In this document: one piece after another, positions 1 through 5,717 of the stretch
Numbering within the stretch: the first letter of the stretch is position 1
Layout of the letters: each line of letters begins with the position of its first letter
Source: an uncultured Bacteroides sp.
GTDB taxonomy: Bacteria > Bacteroidota > Bacteroidia > Bacteroidales > Bacteroidaceae
Length of the DNA: 9,335 nt
NCBI GenBank assembly: GCA_958477465.1
Contig: CAUEFX010000100.1
Span: 1 to 9,335 of the forward strand
Direction of reading: 5' to 3'
Notes under the pieces: generated by a model
Database searches by the model: none
What the model was told of the DNA's origin: nothing
What the model saw: only the letters and a program-made list of their open reading frames with translations
Program-made: the position numbers and the translations under genes

Positions 1-32
1 TATTTGATTTGAAAAAGTTTTTTGGGTGACGC

Positions 33-50
33 ATTCCCGAAGTCGGGAAT
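33..50. repeat. perfect 8-bp inverted repeat, candidate operator
   Basis: ATTCCCGA and TCGGGAAT flank the two bases AG, forming an 18-bp palindrome. Its centre lies about 27 bp upstream of the -7 element at 65-72, where the -33 region would be, so it could be an operator for the acyl-CoA synthetase gene. It can also be drawn as a hairpin with a 7-bp stem and an AAGT loop. No T-run follows, so it is a weak terminator candidate for whatever gene lies upstream of the window. The symmetry is seen directly; the operator role is inferred. Confidence 0.5.
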
Positions 51-64
51 TAAATTATTATTCC

Positions 65-72
65 TATTTTTG
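65..72 (+). promoter_or_regulatory. Bacteroides -7 element for the acyl-CoA synthetase gene
   Basis: TATTTTTG matches the Bacteroides -7 consensus TAnnTTTG exactly and lies 23 bp before the ATG at 96. No TTTG is found at the usual 19-21 bp upstream; the nearest, at 21-24, is too far away. The implied 5' leader is short, and no Shine-Dalgarno sequence is visible before the ATG, which is common in this genus. Confidence 0.5.
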
Positions 73-95
73 CACAGTTTATTAAAAATCGTGCA

Positions 96-1769
96 ATGAT
101 AAAAGAAAATTTCATCAAACTATACGAGAATAGTTTTCACGAGAATTGGGATTTACCTTGTTATACCGATTATGGTGACGGTATCAGTTATACCTATGGT
201 CAAGTAGCCGAAGAGATAGCCCGCCTTCATCTGCTGTTTAAACATTGCAGTTTGCGGCGGGGAGACAAAATTGCAGTTATCGGAAAAAACAATGCCCGCT
301 GGTGTATTGCCTACATGGCCACGATTACTTACGGAGCCATTATAGTCCCCATCCTCCAGGATTTCAATCCGAACGACGTGCACCATATTGTCAATCATTC
401 CGAATCTGTATTCCTTTTCACCAGTGACAGTATTTGGGAAAATCTGGAAGAAGAGAAGCTCACCGGTATTCGCGGGGTATTCTCTCTGTCTGACTTCCGC
501 TGTTTGTATCAGCGGGATGGAGAGACCATACAGAAATTCATCAAGCATCTGGACGAAGAGATGCGCCGCACCTACCCCAAGGGATTCCAGCGCGAAAATG
601 TGCAATATACAACGCTTTCCAATGATAAGGTGATGCTGTTGAACTACACCTCCGGCACTACCGGCTTCAGCAAAGGGGTAATGTTGACCGGAAACAACTT
701 GGCAGGTAACGTCACATTCGGCATCCGTACCGAGCTTTTGAAGAAAGGAGATAAAGTACTTTCTTTCCTTCCGTTGGCACATGCGTATGGTTGCGCTTTC
801 GACTTCCTGACTGCTACGGCTGTGGGTACCCACGTCACCCTGCTCGGCAAAACACCCTCTCCGAAAATCATCATGAAAGCTTTCGAAGAAGTGAAACCCA
901 ATCTGATCATCACTGTACCACTCGTTATCGAGAAAATATATAAAAACACCATTCAGCCTCTCATCAGCAAGAAAGGGATGAAATGGGCACTCAGTATTCC
1001 ACTGCTCGACGGACAGATTTATGCACAGATCCGCAAGAAACTGGTCGATGCCTTGGGAGGTCGTTTCAAAGAAATTATCATCGGTGGAGCGGCCATGAAT
1101 CCGGAAGTAGAGGAATTTTTCCATAAAATAAAGTTTCCGTTTACCATCGGATACGGAATGACGGAATGCGGTCCGCTTATCAGCTACGCGCCATGGAACG
1201 AATTTGTCCCGACCTCCTCCGGAAAAATACTCGACATCATGGAAGCACGTATCCATAAAGAAAACCCGGAAGCGGAAACCGGAGAGATACAAGTACGCGG
1301 TGAGAATGTGATGGCCGGTTATTACAAAAACCCGGAAGCAACCCAAGAAGTATTCACCGAAGATGGCTGGTTGCGTACCGGCGACCTGGGAACGATGGAC
1401 GCCAATGGCAATCTCTTTATACGCGGACGCTTGAAAACAATGATTTTGAGCTCAAGCGGACAAAATATATTCCCGGAAGAGATTGAAGCCAAACTGAACA
1501 ATCTGCCTTTTATTCTTGAAAGCCTGATTATCGAACGGAACAAGAAATTAGTGGCTCTGGTATATGCCGATTACGAATCATTGGATTCATTAGGTCTCAA
1601 CCAACCGGAAAATCTGAAAACCATCATGGATGAAAACCTGAAGAATCTGAATGCAAGTGTTGCCAGCTATGAGAAGGTAAGCCAAATTCAGCTTTATCCC
1701 ACGGAATTTGAAAAGACTCCTAAAAGAAGCATCAAACGCTACCTATATAATAGTATAGCAATAAATTAG
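96..1769 (+). CDS. AMP-forming acyl-CoA synthetase (long-chain fatty acid-CoA ligase family)
   Basis: This 557-residue ANL-superfamily adenylating enzyme probably activates a fatty acid with ATP to the acyl-adenylate and then to acyl-CoA in the cytoplasm. The P-loop-like motif YTSGTTGFSKG is at 184-194, the adenine/acyl-site motif GYGMTECGP at 352-360 and the ribose-binding aspartate in TGDLG at D430. The hinge region GRLK is at 444-447, and a small C-terminal domain contains FPEEIE. The sequence fits the long-chain (COG1022-like) branch better than acetyl-CoA synthetases, but the acyl substrate cannot be read from it. At the C-terminal A10 motif (EKTPKRSIKR, 539-548) the position usually holding the catalytic lysine is S545, with K543 and K547 alongside. 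The ATG at 96 is chosen because it follows a -7 element and leaves a complete N-terminus. The gene appears to be transcribed alone. A carrier-protein or other carboxylate ligase remains possible. Confidence 0.88.
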   Translation: MIKENFIKLYENSFHENWDLPCYTDYGDGISYTYGQVAEEIARLHLLFKHCSLRRGDKIAVIGKNNARWCIAYMATITYGAIIVPILQDFNPNDVHHIVNHSESVFLFTSDSIWENLEEEKLTGIRGVFSLSDFRCLYQRDGETIQKFIKHLDEEMRRTYPKGFQRENVQYTTLSNDKVMLLNYTSGTTGFSKGVMLTGNNLAGNVTFGIRTELLKKGDKVLSFLPLAHAYGCAFDFLTATAVGTHVTLLGKTPSPKIIMKAFEEVKPNLIITVPLVIEKIYKNTIQPLISKKGMKWALSIPLLDGQIYAQIRKKLVDALGGRFKEIIIGGAAMNPEVEEFFHKIKFPFTIGYGMTECGPLISYAPWNEFVPTSSGKILDIMEARIHKENPEAETGEIQVRGENVMAGYYKNPEATQEVFTEDGWLRTGDLGTMDANGNLFIRGRLKTMILSSSGQNIFPEEIEAKLNNLPFILESLIIERNKKLVALVYADYESLDSLGLNQPENLKTIMDENLKNLNASVASYEKVSQIQLYPTEFEKTPKRSIKRYLYNSIAIN

Positions 1770-1770
1770 C

Positions 1771-1786
1771 CATGTTGTAAAACATG
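1771..1786. repeat. short inverted repeat after the acyl-CoA synthetase gene
   Basis: CATGTT and AACATG flank the loop GTAA, immediately after the TAG stop. The heptamer CATGTTG also recurs as a direct repeat at 1771-1777 and 1783-1789. The stem is short and AT-rich with no T-run behind it, so it is a weak 3'-end hairpin or protein site rather than a convincing intrinsic terminator. The rest of the 158-nt gap is A-rich and holds only the promoter for the next gene. Confidence 0.3.
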
Positions 1787-1868
1787 TTGCGAGACAAATA
1801 GAAAGTATTCTTCGAAAAAAAACATAAAAAAAGTTGGTATATCGAGAACAACATATTCCAAAAGTCTA

Positions 1869-1876
1869 TATCTTTG
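1869..1876 (+). promoter_or_regulatory. -7 element for the small lipoprotein gene
   Basis: TATCTTTG matches TAnnTTTG and is followed by a leader of about 45 nt to the ATG at 1928. A clear TTTG at the -33 distance is missing. The leader ends in an A-rich stretch (AAAGCAAAGAAA) directly before the start codon, the usual Bacteroides arrangement for well-translated genes. With the terminator at 2173-2209 it delimits a one-gene transcript. Confidence 0.55.
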
Positions 1877-1927
1877 CAGCGTTTTAATAAGCAATTGATT
1901 GTATTATAGATTTAAAAAGCAAAGAAA

Positions 1928-2149
1928 ATGAAAAAATTAGTTTTAATGTTCGCAGCTATCGCAGCAGTATCATTGGCATCTTGTGGTAACAAAGCAGCTG
2001 ATGCAGCAAAAGCAGAAGCAGATTCTATCCGTATCGCTGATTCACTGGCAGCAGTAGAAGCAGCAGCTGCAGCTGAAGCAGCCGCAGCAGCTGATACTAC
2101 AGTAGAAGTAGTTGATAGCGTAGCTGTAACAGAAACTGTAGCTGAATAA
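1928..2149 (+). CDS. small Ala-rich lipoprotein of unknown function
   Basis: This gene encodes 73 residues. A lysine-started hydrophobic signal runs to the lipobox L16-A17-S18-C19, so the protein should be lipidated on C19 and have a mature length of 55 residues. Of these, 21 are alanine, 11 are acidic and only 3 are basic. The tandem block EAAAAA-EAAAAA is at 44-55, and acidic residues fall every six positions (32, 38, 44, 50, 56), which suggests a single long helix. The residues after the cysteine (GNK) do not resemble the acidic surface-export signal of Bacteroides lipoproteins, so it may stay on the periplasmic face of a membrane. It is as small as Braun's lipoprotein but lacks the C-terminal lysine used for peptidoglycan attachment. 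No function is recognised. Having its own promoter and terminator suggests steady expression. Confidence 0.85.
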   Translation: MKKLVLMFAAIAAVSLASCGNKAADAAKAEADSIRIADSLAAVEAAAAAEAAAAADTTVEVVDSVAVTETVAE

Positions 2150-2172
2150 TTCCTACAGTTCAGAGAGAATTG

Positions 2173-2209
2173 AAAGTCTGACGTGAAAATTCACGGACAG
2201 ACTTTTTTT
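2173..2209 (+). terminator. strong intrinsic terminator of the lipoprotein gene
   Basis: AAAGTCTG (2173-2180) pairs with CAGACTTT (2198-2205), and CGTGA (2182-2186) with TCACG (2191-2195) forms the inner stem. The T-run extends to 2209. It lies just after the lipoprotein stop at 2149. On the minus strand it also sits just past the stop of the convergent isomerase-like gene at 2232, but only about three T residues follow it there. It is therefore mainly a plus-strand terminator that may also help end the opposing transcript. Confidence 0.88.
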
Positions 2210-2231
2210 ATGTCTCAATTTTCAAGACGCC

Positions 2232-3140
2232 CTATTTGGAATAGGAACTTTTCACAAAAGGAGCATTCAATAAATAATCCAGACTCTCTTTTACGCTCTC
2301 CTCTACCGGGATACTATAATTCTCGATCTCAGCAACAAGATATTTCACCCCTGCAGTCTTTGCATTGTTAAAGATAGCATCGAAGCCTACCATTCCGCTC
2401 TGGCCGATTTCTCTATGATCTTTGATATGGAACATTCTGAATCTGCCCGGATATTTCTTGAAATAATCTACCGGACTGTTCTGCCCACGAACCACCCAAT
2501 AAACATCCATCTGAAAGAACACGTACTCCGGATTTGTATGTTCCAACATATAATCATACATCACGTTACCTTCCACTTTCTGGAATTCATGACTATGGTT
2601 ATGATAGCCGAATTGCAAACCCTGCTGTTTGCAACGTTTGCCTATTTCATTGAAATAAGTACAATACGTATCCAAATCCTTTAACGTTTTGGGAACCGAC
2701 ATCCACGGAAGCACAATGTATTTCATACCTGCGGCTTTGTGGTCAGCGATACATTGTTCCCACCACTGAAGAGACTTTGACAGATCGCCGGAAGCTAACT
2801 CTTCTTCAGACAGTTGCCTGCCGCAATGTGAAGAGAGGACTTGCATACCTGCCGACTCCACATCTTCCTTAAACTGCCGGGGAGTCCGATCGTAAAACTT
2901 ACCATCATTATAATTAGCAGCTTCAACGCCGGTATATCCCATATTTGCCAACTTTTTCAGAAGAGCGGTATAAGCCGGATCACACTTTCCATTCTTATTA
3001 TCGATTTTACCCAACAAATCTCTGACTGAATAAAGCTGAATGGCTACTTCTTTTTTATTTTTTTTCTTGGTCTGTGCCGTCATTGCCACTGGAATCATAA
3101 AGAGAACAGCCAATGCACACAAAAAATAGTTAGTTTTCAT
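2232..3140 (-). CDS. secreted sugar isomerase/epimerase-like TIM-barrel protein
   Basis: This 302-residue protein belongs to the xylose-isomerase-like TIM-barrel family (AP_endonuc_2, usually annotated sugar phosphate isomerase/epimerase). Residues 1-22 form a Sec signal peptide with likely cleavage at TA|Q22-23, so the mature enzyme is periplasmic. The barrel starts at the strand VAIQLYSVRD (32-41). Candidate metal and substrate residues are H105 (SSH), the YHNHSHEF block at 179-186 including E185, D212 (MDVYW), H238 (FHIKD) and E271 (AEIE), the usual spread of a divalent-metal site in this family. In this cluster it probably acts on an oxidised or unsaturated sugar intermediate, such as in elimination, hydration or epimerisation, rather than on a phosphosugar. 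That role is inferred from context. It is the last gene of the minus-strand cluster and is separated from the DUF1080 gene by a 163-nt gap with a hairpin. The ATG at 3140 gives a well-formed signal peptide. Confidence 0.85.
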   Translation of the reverse strand: MKTNYFLCALAVLFMIPVAMTAQTKKKNKKEVAIQLYSVRDLLGKIDNKNGKCDPAYTALLKKLANMGYTGVEAANYNDGKFYDRTPRQFKEDVESAGMQVLSSHCGRQLSEEELASGDLSKSLQWWEQCIADHKAAGMKYIVLPWMSVPKTLKDLDTYCTYFNEIGKRCKQQGLQFGYHNHSHEFQKVEGNVMYDYMLEHTNPEYVFFQMDVYWVVRGQNSPVDYFKKYPGRFRMFHIKDHREIGQSGMVGFDAIFNNAKTAGVKYLVAEIENYSIPVEESVKESLDYLLNAPFVKSSYSK

Positions 3141-3180
3141 ACAATAGATATTAGGAGATTACAATAATTCCGGTTTCTTT

Positions 3181-3276
3181 ATAAAAAAAAGAAAGACACG
3201 GATCACACTGATTCACTGATATCCAATGGCAAATAACCACTAAAAATACATGCAATCCGCGCAATCCGTGCCTTTC
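3181..3276 (-). terminator. long imperfect hairpin with T-run between cluster genes
   Basis: The arms at 3191-3203 (GAAAGACACGGAT) and 3264-3276 (ATCCGTGCCTTTC) are complementary with one mismatch. Pairing continues inward through related units, GCAATCCG twice at 3252-3268 opposite ACTGATTCACTGAT-like sequence at 3207-3220. In the minus-strand RNA the second arm is followed by a run of eight U (3183-3190). It therefore reads as an intrinsic terminator or attenuator after the DUF1080 gene and before the isomerase-like gene. The arms built from short repeated units recall dispersed Bacteroides intergenic repeats, which I know only from memory. The rest of the 3141-3303 gap shows nothing else. 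Confidence 0.55.
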
Positions 3277-3303
3277 TCTACATTATACTATTTAACTATT
3301 TGA

Positions 3304-4167
3304 TTAGTCCAAAACTTTCACACGGATGTTACGATACCAAACATCATCACCGTGATCCTGCAAGCCGATAAAACCTTCGTGATTTTCACCACCACAGTTA
3401 TTCAATAATTCAAATGCCAAAGGCCATTTTTCTTCACTGAACTTACTTGCCTGCAACATTTCAGTCCACTGTTTGGTCCACAGATGATATTCAACAACGT
3501 TCTCGTCGTTTTGCCCGTGAACGACCGTACCTTTATAAACCATAATCTTGGCTTTGTTCCATTCTCCAAAAGGTTTGGAATTTTGAGGAACAGCCGGAAG
3601 CATGTCATACAAAGAGGCAGACTGACGGTTGTTGTCCTTACCCAATTTAGCATCCGGGTGATTTTCATTGTCCAATACCTGATATTCGGGTGCTGAAATA
3701 TAAATCGGTTCAAGCACGTCATTACCGTCTTTATCTTTCGATGTAACCTCCTGAGCCAGATAGAAGATACCGGAATTACCACCTTTAGAGACCTTCCATT
3801 CCAATTCCAGTTCAAAATTCTTGAATTTGTGGGCGAAGATCAAATCACCGCCATCACCTTCCTGGGCTTCACCGCCGCCAGTTCCGTTAAATTTGATGCA
3901 ACCATCTTCAATAGTCCATTTAGAAGGGATGCGGTCTTTTCCATAACCACGCCATCCGTTAAATGTTTTACCATCAAAGATCGTAATGTAACCGTCTTTA
4001 TCTACCGGCAAGTTCAAGCTATCGGTTTCTGCCGCTTTCAAGGATGTAGAGTAAGCCAAAGTTACCGTACTTTGCTCTTCCTGAGCATTTGCTTTTTTCT
4101 GACCGCAAGAAGCAAAGACTCCTGCTGCAAGACAGCAACAAACGAATGGATAAAATACTTTTTTCAT
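3304..4167 (-). CDS. DUF1080 (3-keto-disaccharide hydrolase family) lipoprotein
   Basis: This 287-residue protein has a lipoprotein signal ending in the lipobox F18-A19-S20-C21, a low-complexity linker to about residue 52, and one PF06439 (DUF1080) jelly-roll domain. Family hallmarks are IFDGKTFNGWRG (63-74), the GGNSGIFY strand (129-136), EYQVLDNENHPD (161-172) with acidic residues and H170 suited to the active site, and the C-terminal GFIGLQDHGDDVWYRNIRVK (265-284). Family members act on 3-keto-glycosides, cleaving them by elimination/hydration or net hydrolysis; whether this one is the lyase or the hydratase cannot be read from sequence. The protein should be membrane-anchored in the envelope, possibly near the Tat-exported oxidoreductase encoded 35 nt upstream. 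After C21 come GQKK, so there is no acidic surface-export signal and a periplasmic orientation is likelier. Family assignment is firm; substrate is unknown. Confidence 0.88.
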   Translation of the reverse strand: MKKVFYPFVCCCLAAGVFASCGQKKANAQEEQSTVTLAYSTSLKAAETDSLNLPVDKDGYITIFDGKTFNGWRGYGKDRIPSKWTIEDGCIKFNGTGGGEAQEGDGGDLIFAHKFKNFELELEWKVSKGGNSGIFYLAQEVTSKDKDGNDVLEPIYISAPEYQVLDNENHPDAKLGKDNNRQSASLYDMLPAVPQNSKPFGEWNKAKIMVYKGTVVHGQNDENVVEYHLWTKQWTEMLQASKFSEEKWPLAFELLNNCGGENHEGFIGLQDHGDDVWYRNIRVKVLD

Positions 4168-4175
4168 GATAACAA

Positions 4176-4196
4176 TTTAATATTTAATGTTTAATG
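4176..4196 (-). repeat. three tandem 7-bp units just before the DUF1080 start codon
   Basis: On the plus strand the units are TTTAATA, TTTAATG and TTTAATG. On the coding strand they read CATTAAA, CATTAAA, TATTAAA. They fill most of the 35-nt gap between the Tat oxidoreductase stop (4203) and the DUF1080 start (4167), ending 8 nt from the ATG, where initiation signals normally lie. The tract is seen directly. A change in copy number would alter the leader length, but there is no evidence here that it varies. Confidence 0.6.
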
Positions 4197-4202
4197 TTCA
4201 AT

Positions 4203-5690
4203 TTATCTTGGCATATCCGGCAATCTCCAGCCTTCGCGATAATTGTGTTTAATCAGCTCGGCAGCAAATTCTTTTGCATTAATCGGATCAGTCCAAGTCT
4301 TATCAAATGTCGGATGACCGTCATGAATTTTAAATCCGTCTTTAACAACGGTTCTGATGGTTTCGTTATCACCGATATTGGTAAAGCGCATATTGGCACC
4401 ATCCCATTCCAGCGTTCTGTTCAATGCCTGCAGACGGATGGCCAATACTCCCATTGCTACCATTTCATTCATCGGTCCGGCTTCTGAGAAATCAGACTTA
4501 GTCATGACACGGCTTGATTTGTCTTCCTTACAAGCACGTACCCAATCCATCTCATGACCGCCATTCATAGCGTTAGGAACACGACGACAAACCTTCGGCG
4601 CATTAGGCTTACGGCCGGAAAGCAACCAAGGATTCTCTCCATAGCATCCGCAAATCAGTGTATCTTTTGTTCCGTGGAAGATAGTCAGACCACCGCCACT
4701 CTGCATCAGTTGTTTTCCTTCCGGGAATCCTTTCGGACGTTCCGGCATCATGCCGCCATCATACCAGTGCACTTCCACCTCAGGCATAGCAACTTTCGGC
4801 ATGTTTTCACGAGCCGGGAAAATCATCTTTACATGCTGTGCCTGCGGTGCACAAGCATTCAACAACAAAGTGGATGATCCTTCTACTCTGATAGGATATT
4901 GCAGCTTCAATGCTCTAAACGGCTGATGCAGGATATGACAAGCCATATCTCCCAATGCACCTGTTCCGTAATCCCACCATCCGCGCCAGTTCCAAGGATG
5001 ATAAATAGCGTTGTAAGGATTCATTTTTGCAGGACCTGTAAACAAATCCCAGTTCAGTGTGCTGGGGATGCGGTCTACTTTCTCCGGAACATTCAATCCC
5101 TGAGGCCAGATCGGACGGTCGGTAGCACATTCCACTTTAGTCACATCACCGATTTCTCCGTTCCAAATCCATTCGCAAACCAAATCCGTTCCTTCATCAG
5201 ATGCTCCCTGATTACCCATCTGAGTAGCAACCCCTGTTGAAGCAGCCAATTTTGTCAACAAACGAGATTCATAAACAGAGTGAGTCAACGGTTTCTGACA
5301 GTACACATGTTTTCCCATCGTCATCGCGTCAGCAGTGATAATAGCATGTGTATGGTCGGCAGTTGCAATAATGACACCATCGATAGATTTACCCATTTCA
5401 TCGTACATCTTACGATAGTCCCAATATTTTTTAGCTTTAGGGAACTCATCGAATACACCTTTTGCATACTTCCAGTCCACATCGCAAAGAGCCACGATAT
5501 TTTCGGTGTCCTTTACGTGATTAATGTTGGCATGTCCCATACCACCAATACCTACAGCAGCAAGATTCAGTTTGTCAGTAGGCGAAATATGCCCGTGACT
5601 CATACCCAAGATTGAACTGGGAGCGATCGTGATGCCCGCTAAAGCAGCAGCTCCCGTTTTGAGAAATTTTCTCCTTGAAATGTTTGACAT
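4203..5690 (-). CDS. Tat-exported Gfo/Idh/MocA family oxidoreductase
   Basis: This 495-residue NAD(P)-dependent sugar oxidoreductase carries a twin-arginine signal, S5-R-R-K-F-L-K11, followed by an alanine-rich hydrophobic stretch to about residue 30 with no lipobox. The Rossmann nucleotide motif GIGGMG is at 47-52, and K133 lies in CQKPL, the family's EKP-type lysine. The substrate-domain motif GDMACHILH supplies the candidate catalytic pair D248/H252. Length and the NWRGWWDYGTGALGDM stretch (233-249) fit the longer secreted subgroup of the family. Tat export implies it folds with its cofactor before crossing the membrane, as glucose-fructose oxidoreductase of Zymomonas does. In this cluster the likely step is oxidation of a sugar C3 hydroxyl in a glycoside to the 3-keto form, or the reverse. 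The 27-nt gap to the upstream oxidoreductase gene and the 35-nt gap to the DUF1080 gene indicate co-transcription. Confidence 0.88.
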   Translation of the reverse strand: MSNISRRKFLKTGAAALAGITIAPSSILGMSHGHISPTDKLNLAAVGIGGMGHANINHVKDTENIVALCDVDWKYAKGVFDEFPKAKKYWDYRKMYDEMGKSIDGVIIATADHTHAIITADAMTMGKHVYCQKPLTHSVYESRLLTKLAASTGVATQMGNQGASDEGTDLVCEWIWNGEIGDVTKVECATDRPIWPQGLNVPEKVDRIPSTLNWDLFTGPAKMNPYNAIYHPWNWRGWWDYGTGALGDMACHILHQPFRALKLQYPIRVEGSSTLLLNACAPQAQHVKMIFPARENMPKVAMPEVEVHWYDGGMMPERPKGFPEGKQLMQSGGGLTIFHGTKDTLICGCYGENPWLLSGRKPNAPKVCRRVPNAMNGGHEMDWVRACKEDKSSRVMTKSDFSEAGPMNEMVAMGVLAIRLQALNRTLEWDGANMRFTNIGDNETIRTVVKDGFKIHDGHPTFDKTWTDPINAKEFAAELIKHNYREGWRLPDMPR

Positions 5691-5717
5691 GATTTTGTTT
5701 ATTAAAGGTTAATAATT

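Noticed and set aside
153..1346. Long 397-codon open frame on the minus strand inside the acyl-CoA synthetase gene
   Set aside because: It is antisense to a well-supported gene with intact family motifs, and its own translation shows no recognisable domain or start signals. It is explained as a shadow of the real coding frame.
2040..2100. Repetitive GCAGCAGCTG-like DNA, considered as a microsatellite or CRISPR-like repeat
   Set aside because: It is in-frame alanine coding sequence of the small lipoprotein, with no spacers and no regular DNA unit beyond codon repetition.
4899..5240. Open frames on the plus strand opposite the Tat oxidoreductase and DUF1080 genes
   Set aside because: They lie wholly within strongly conserved coding sequence on the other strand, and no domain, signal peptide or promoter could be seen for them.
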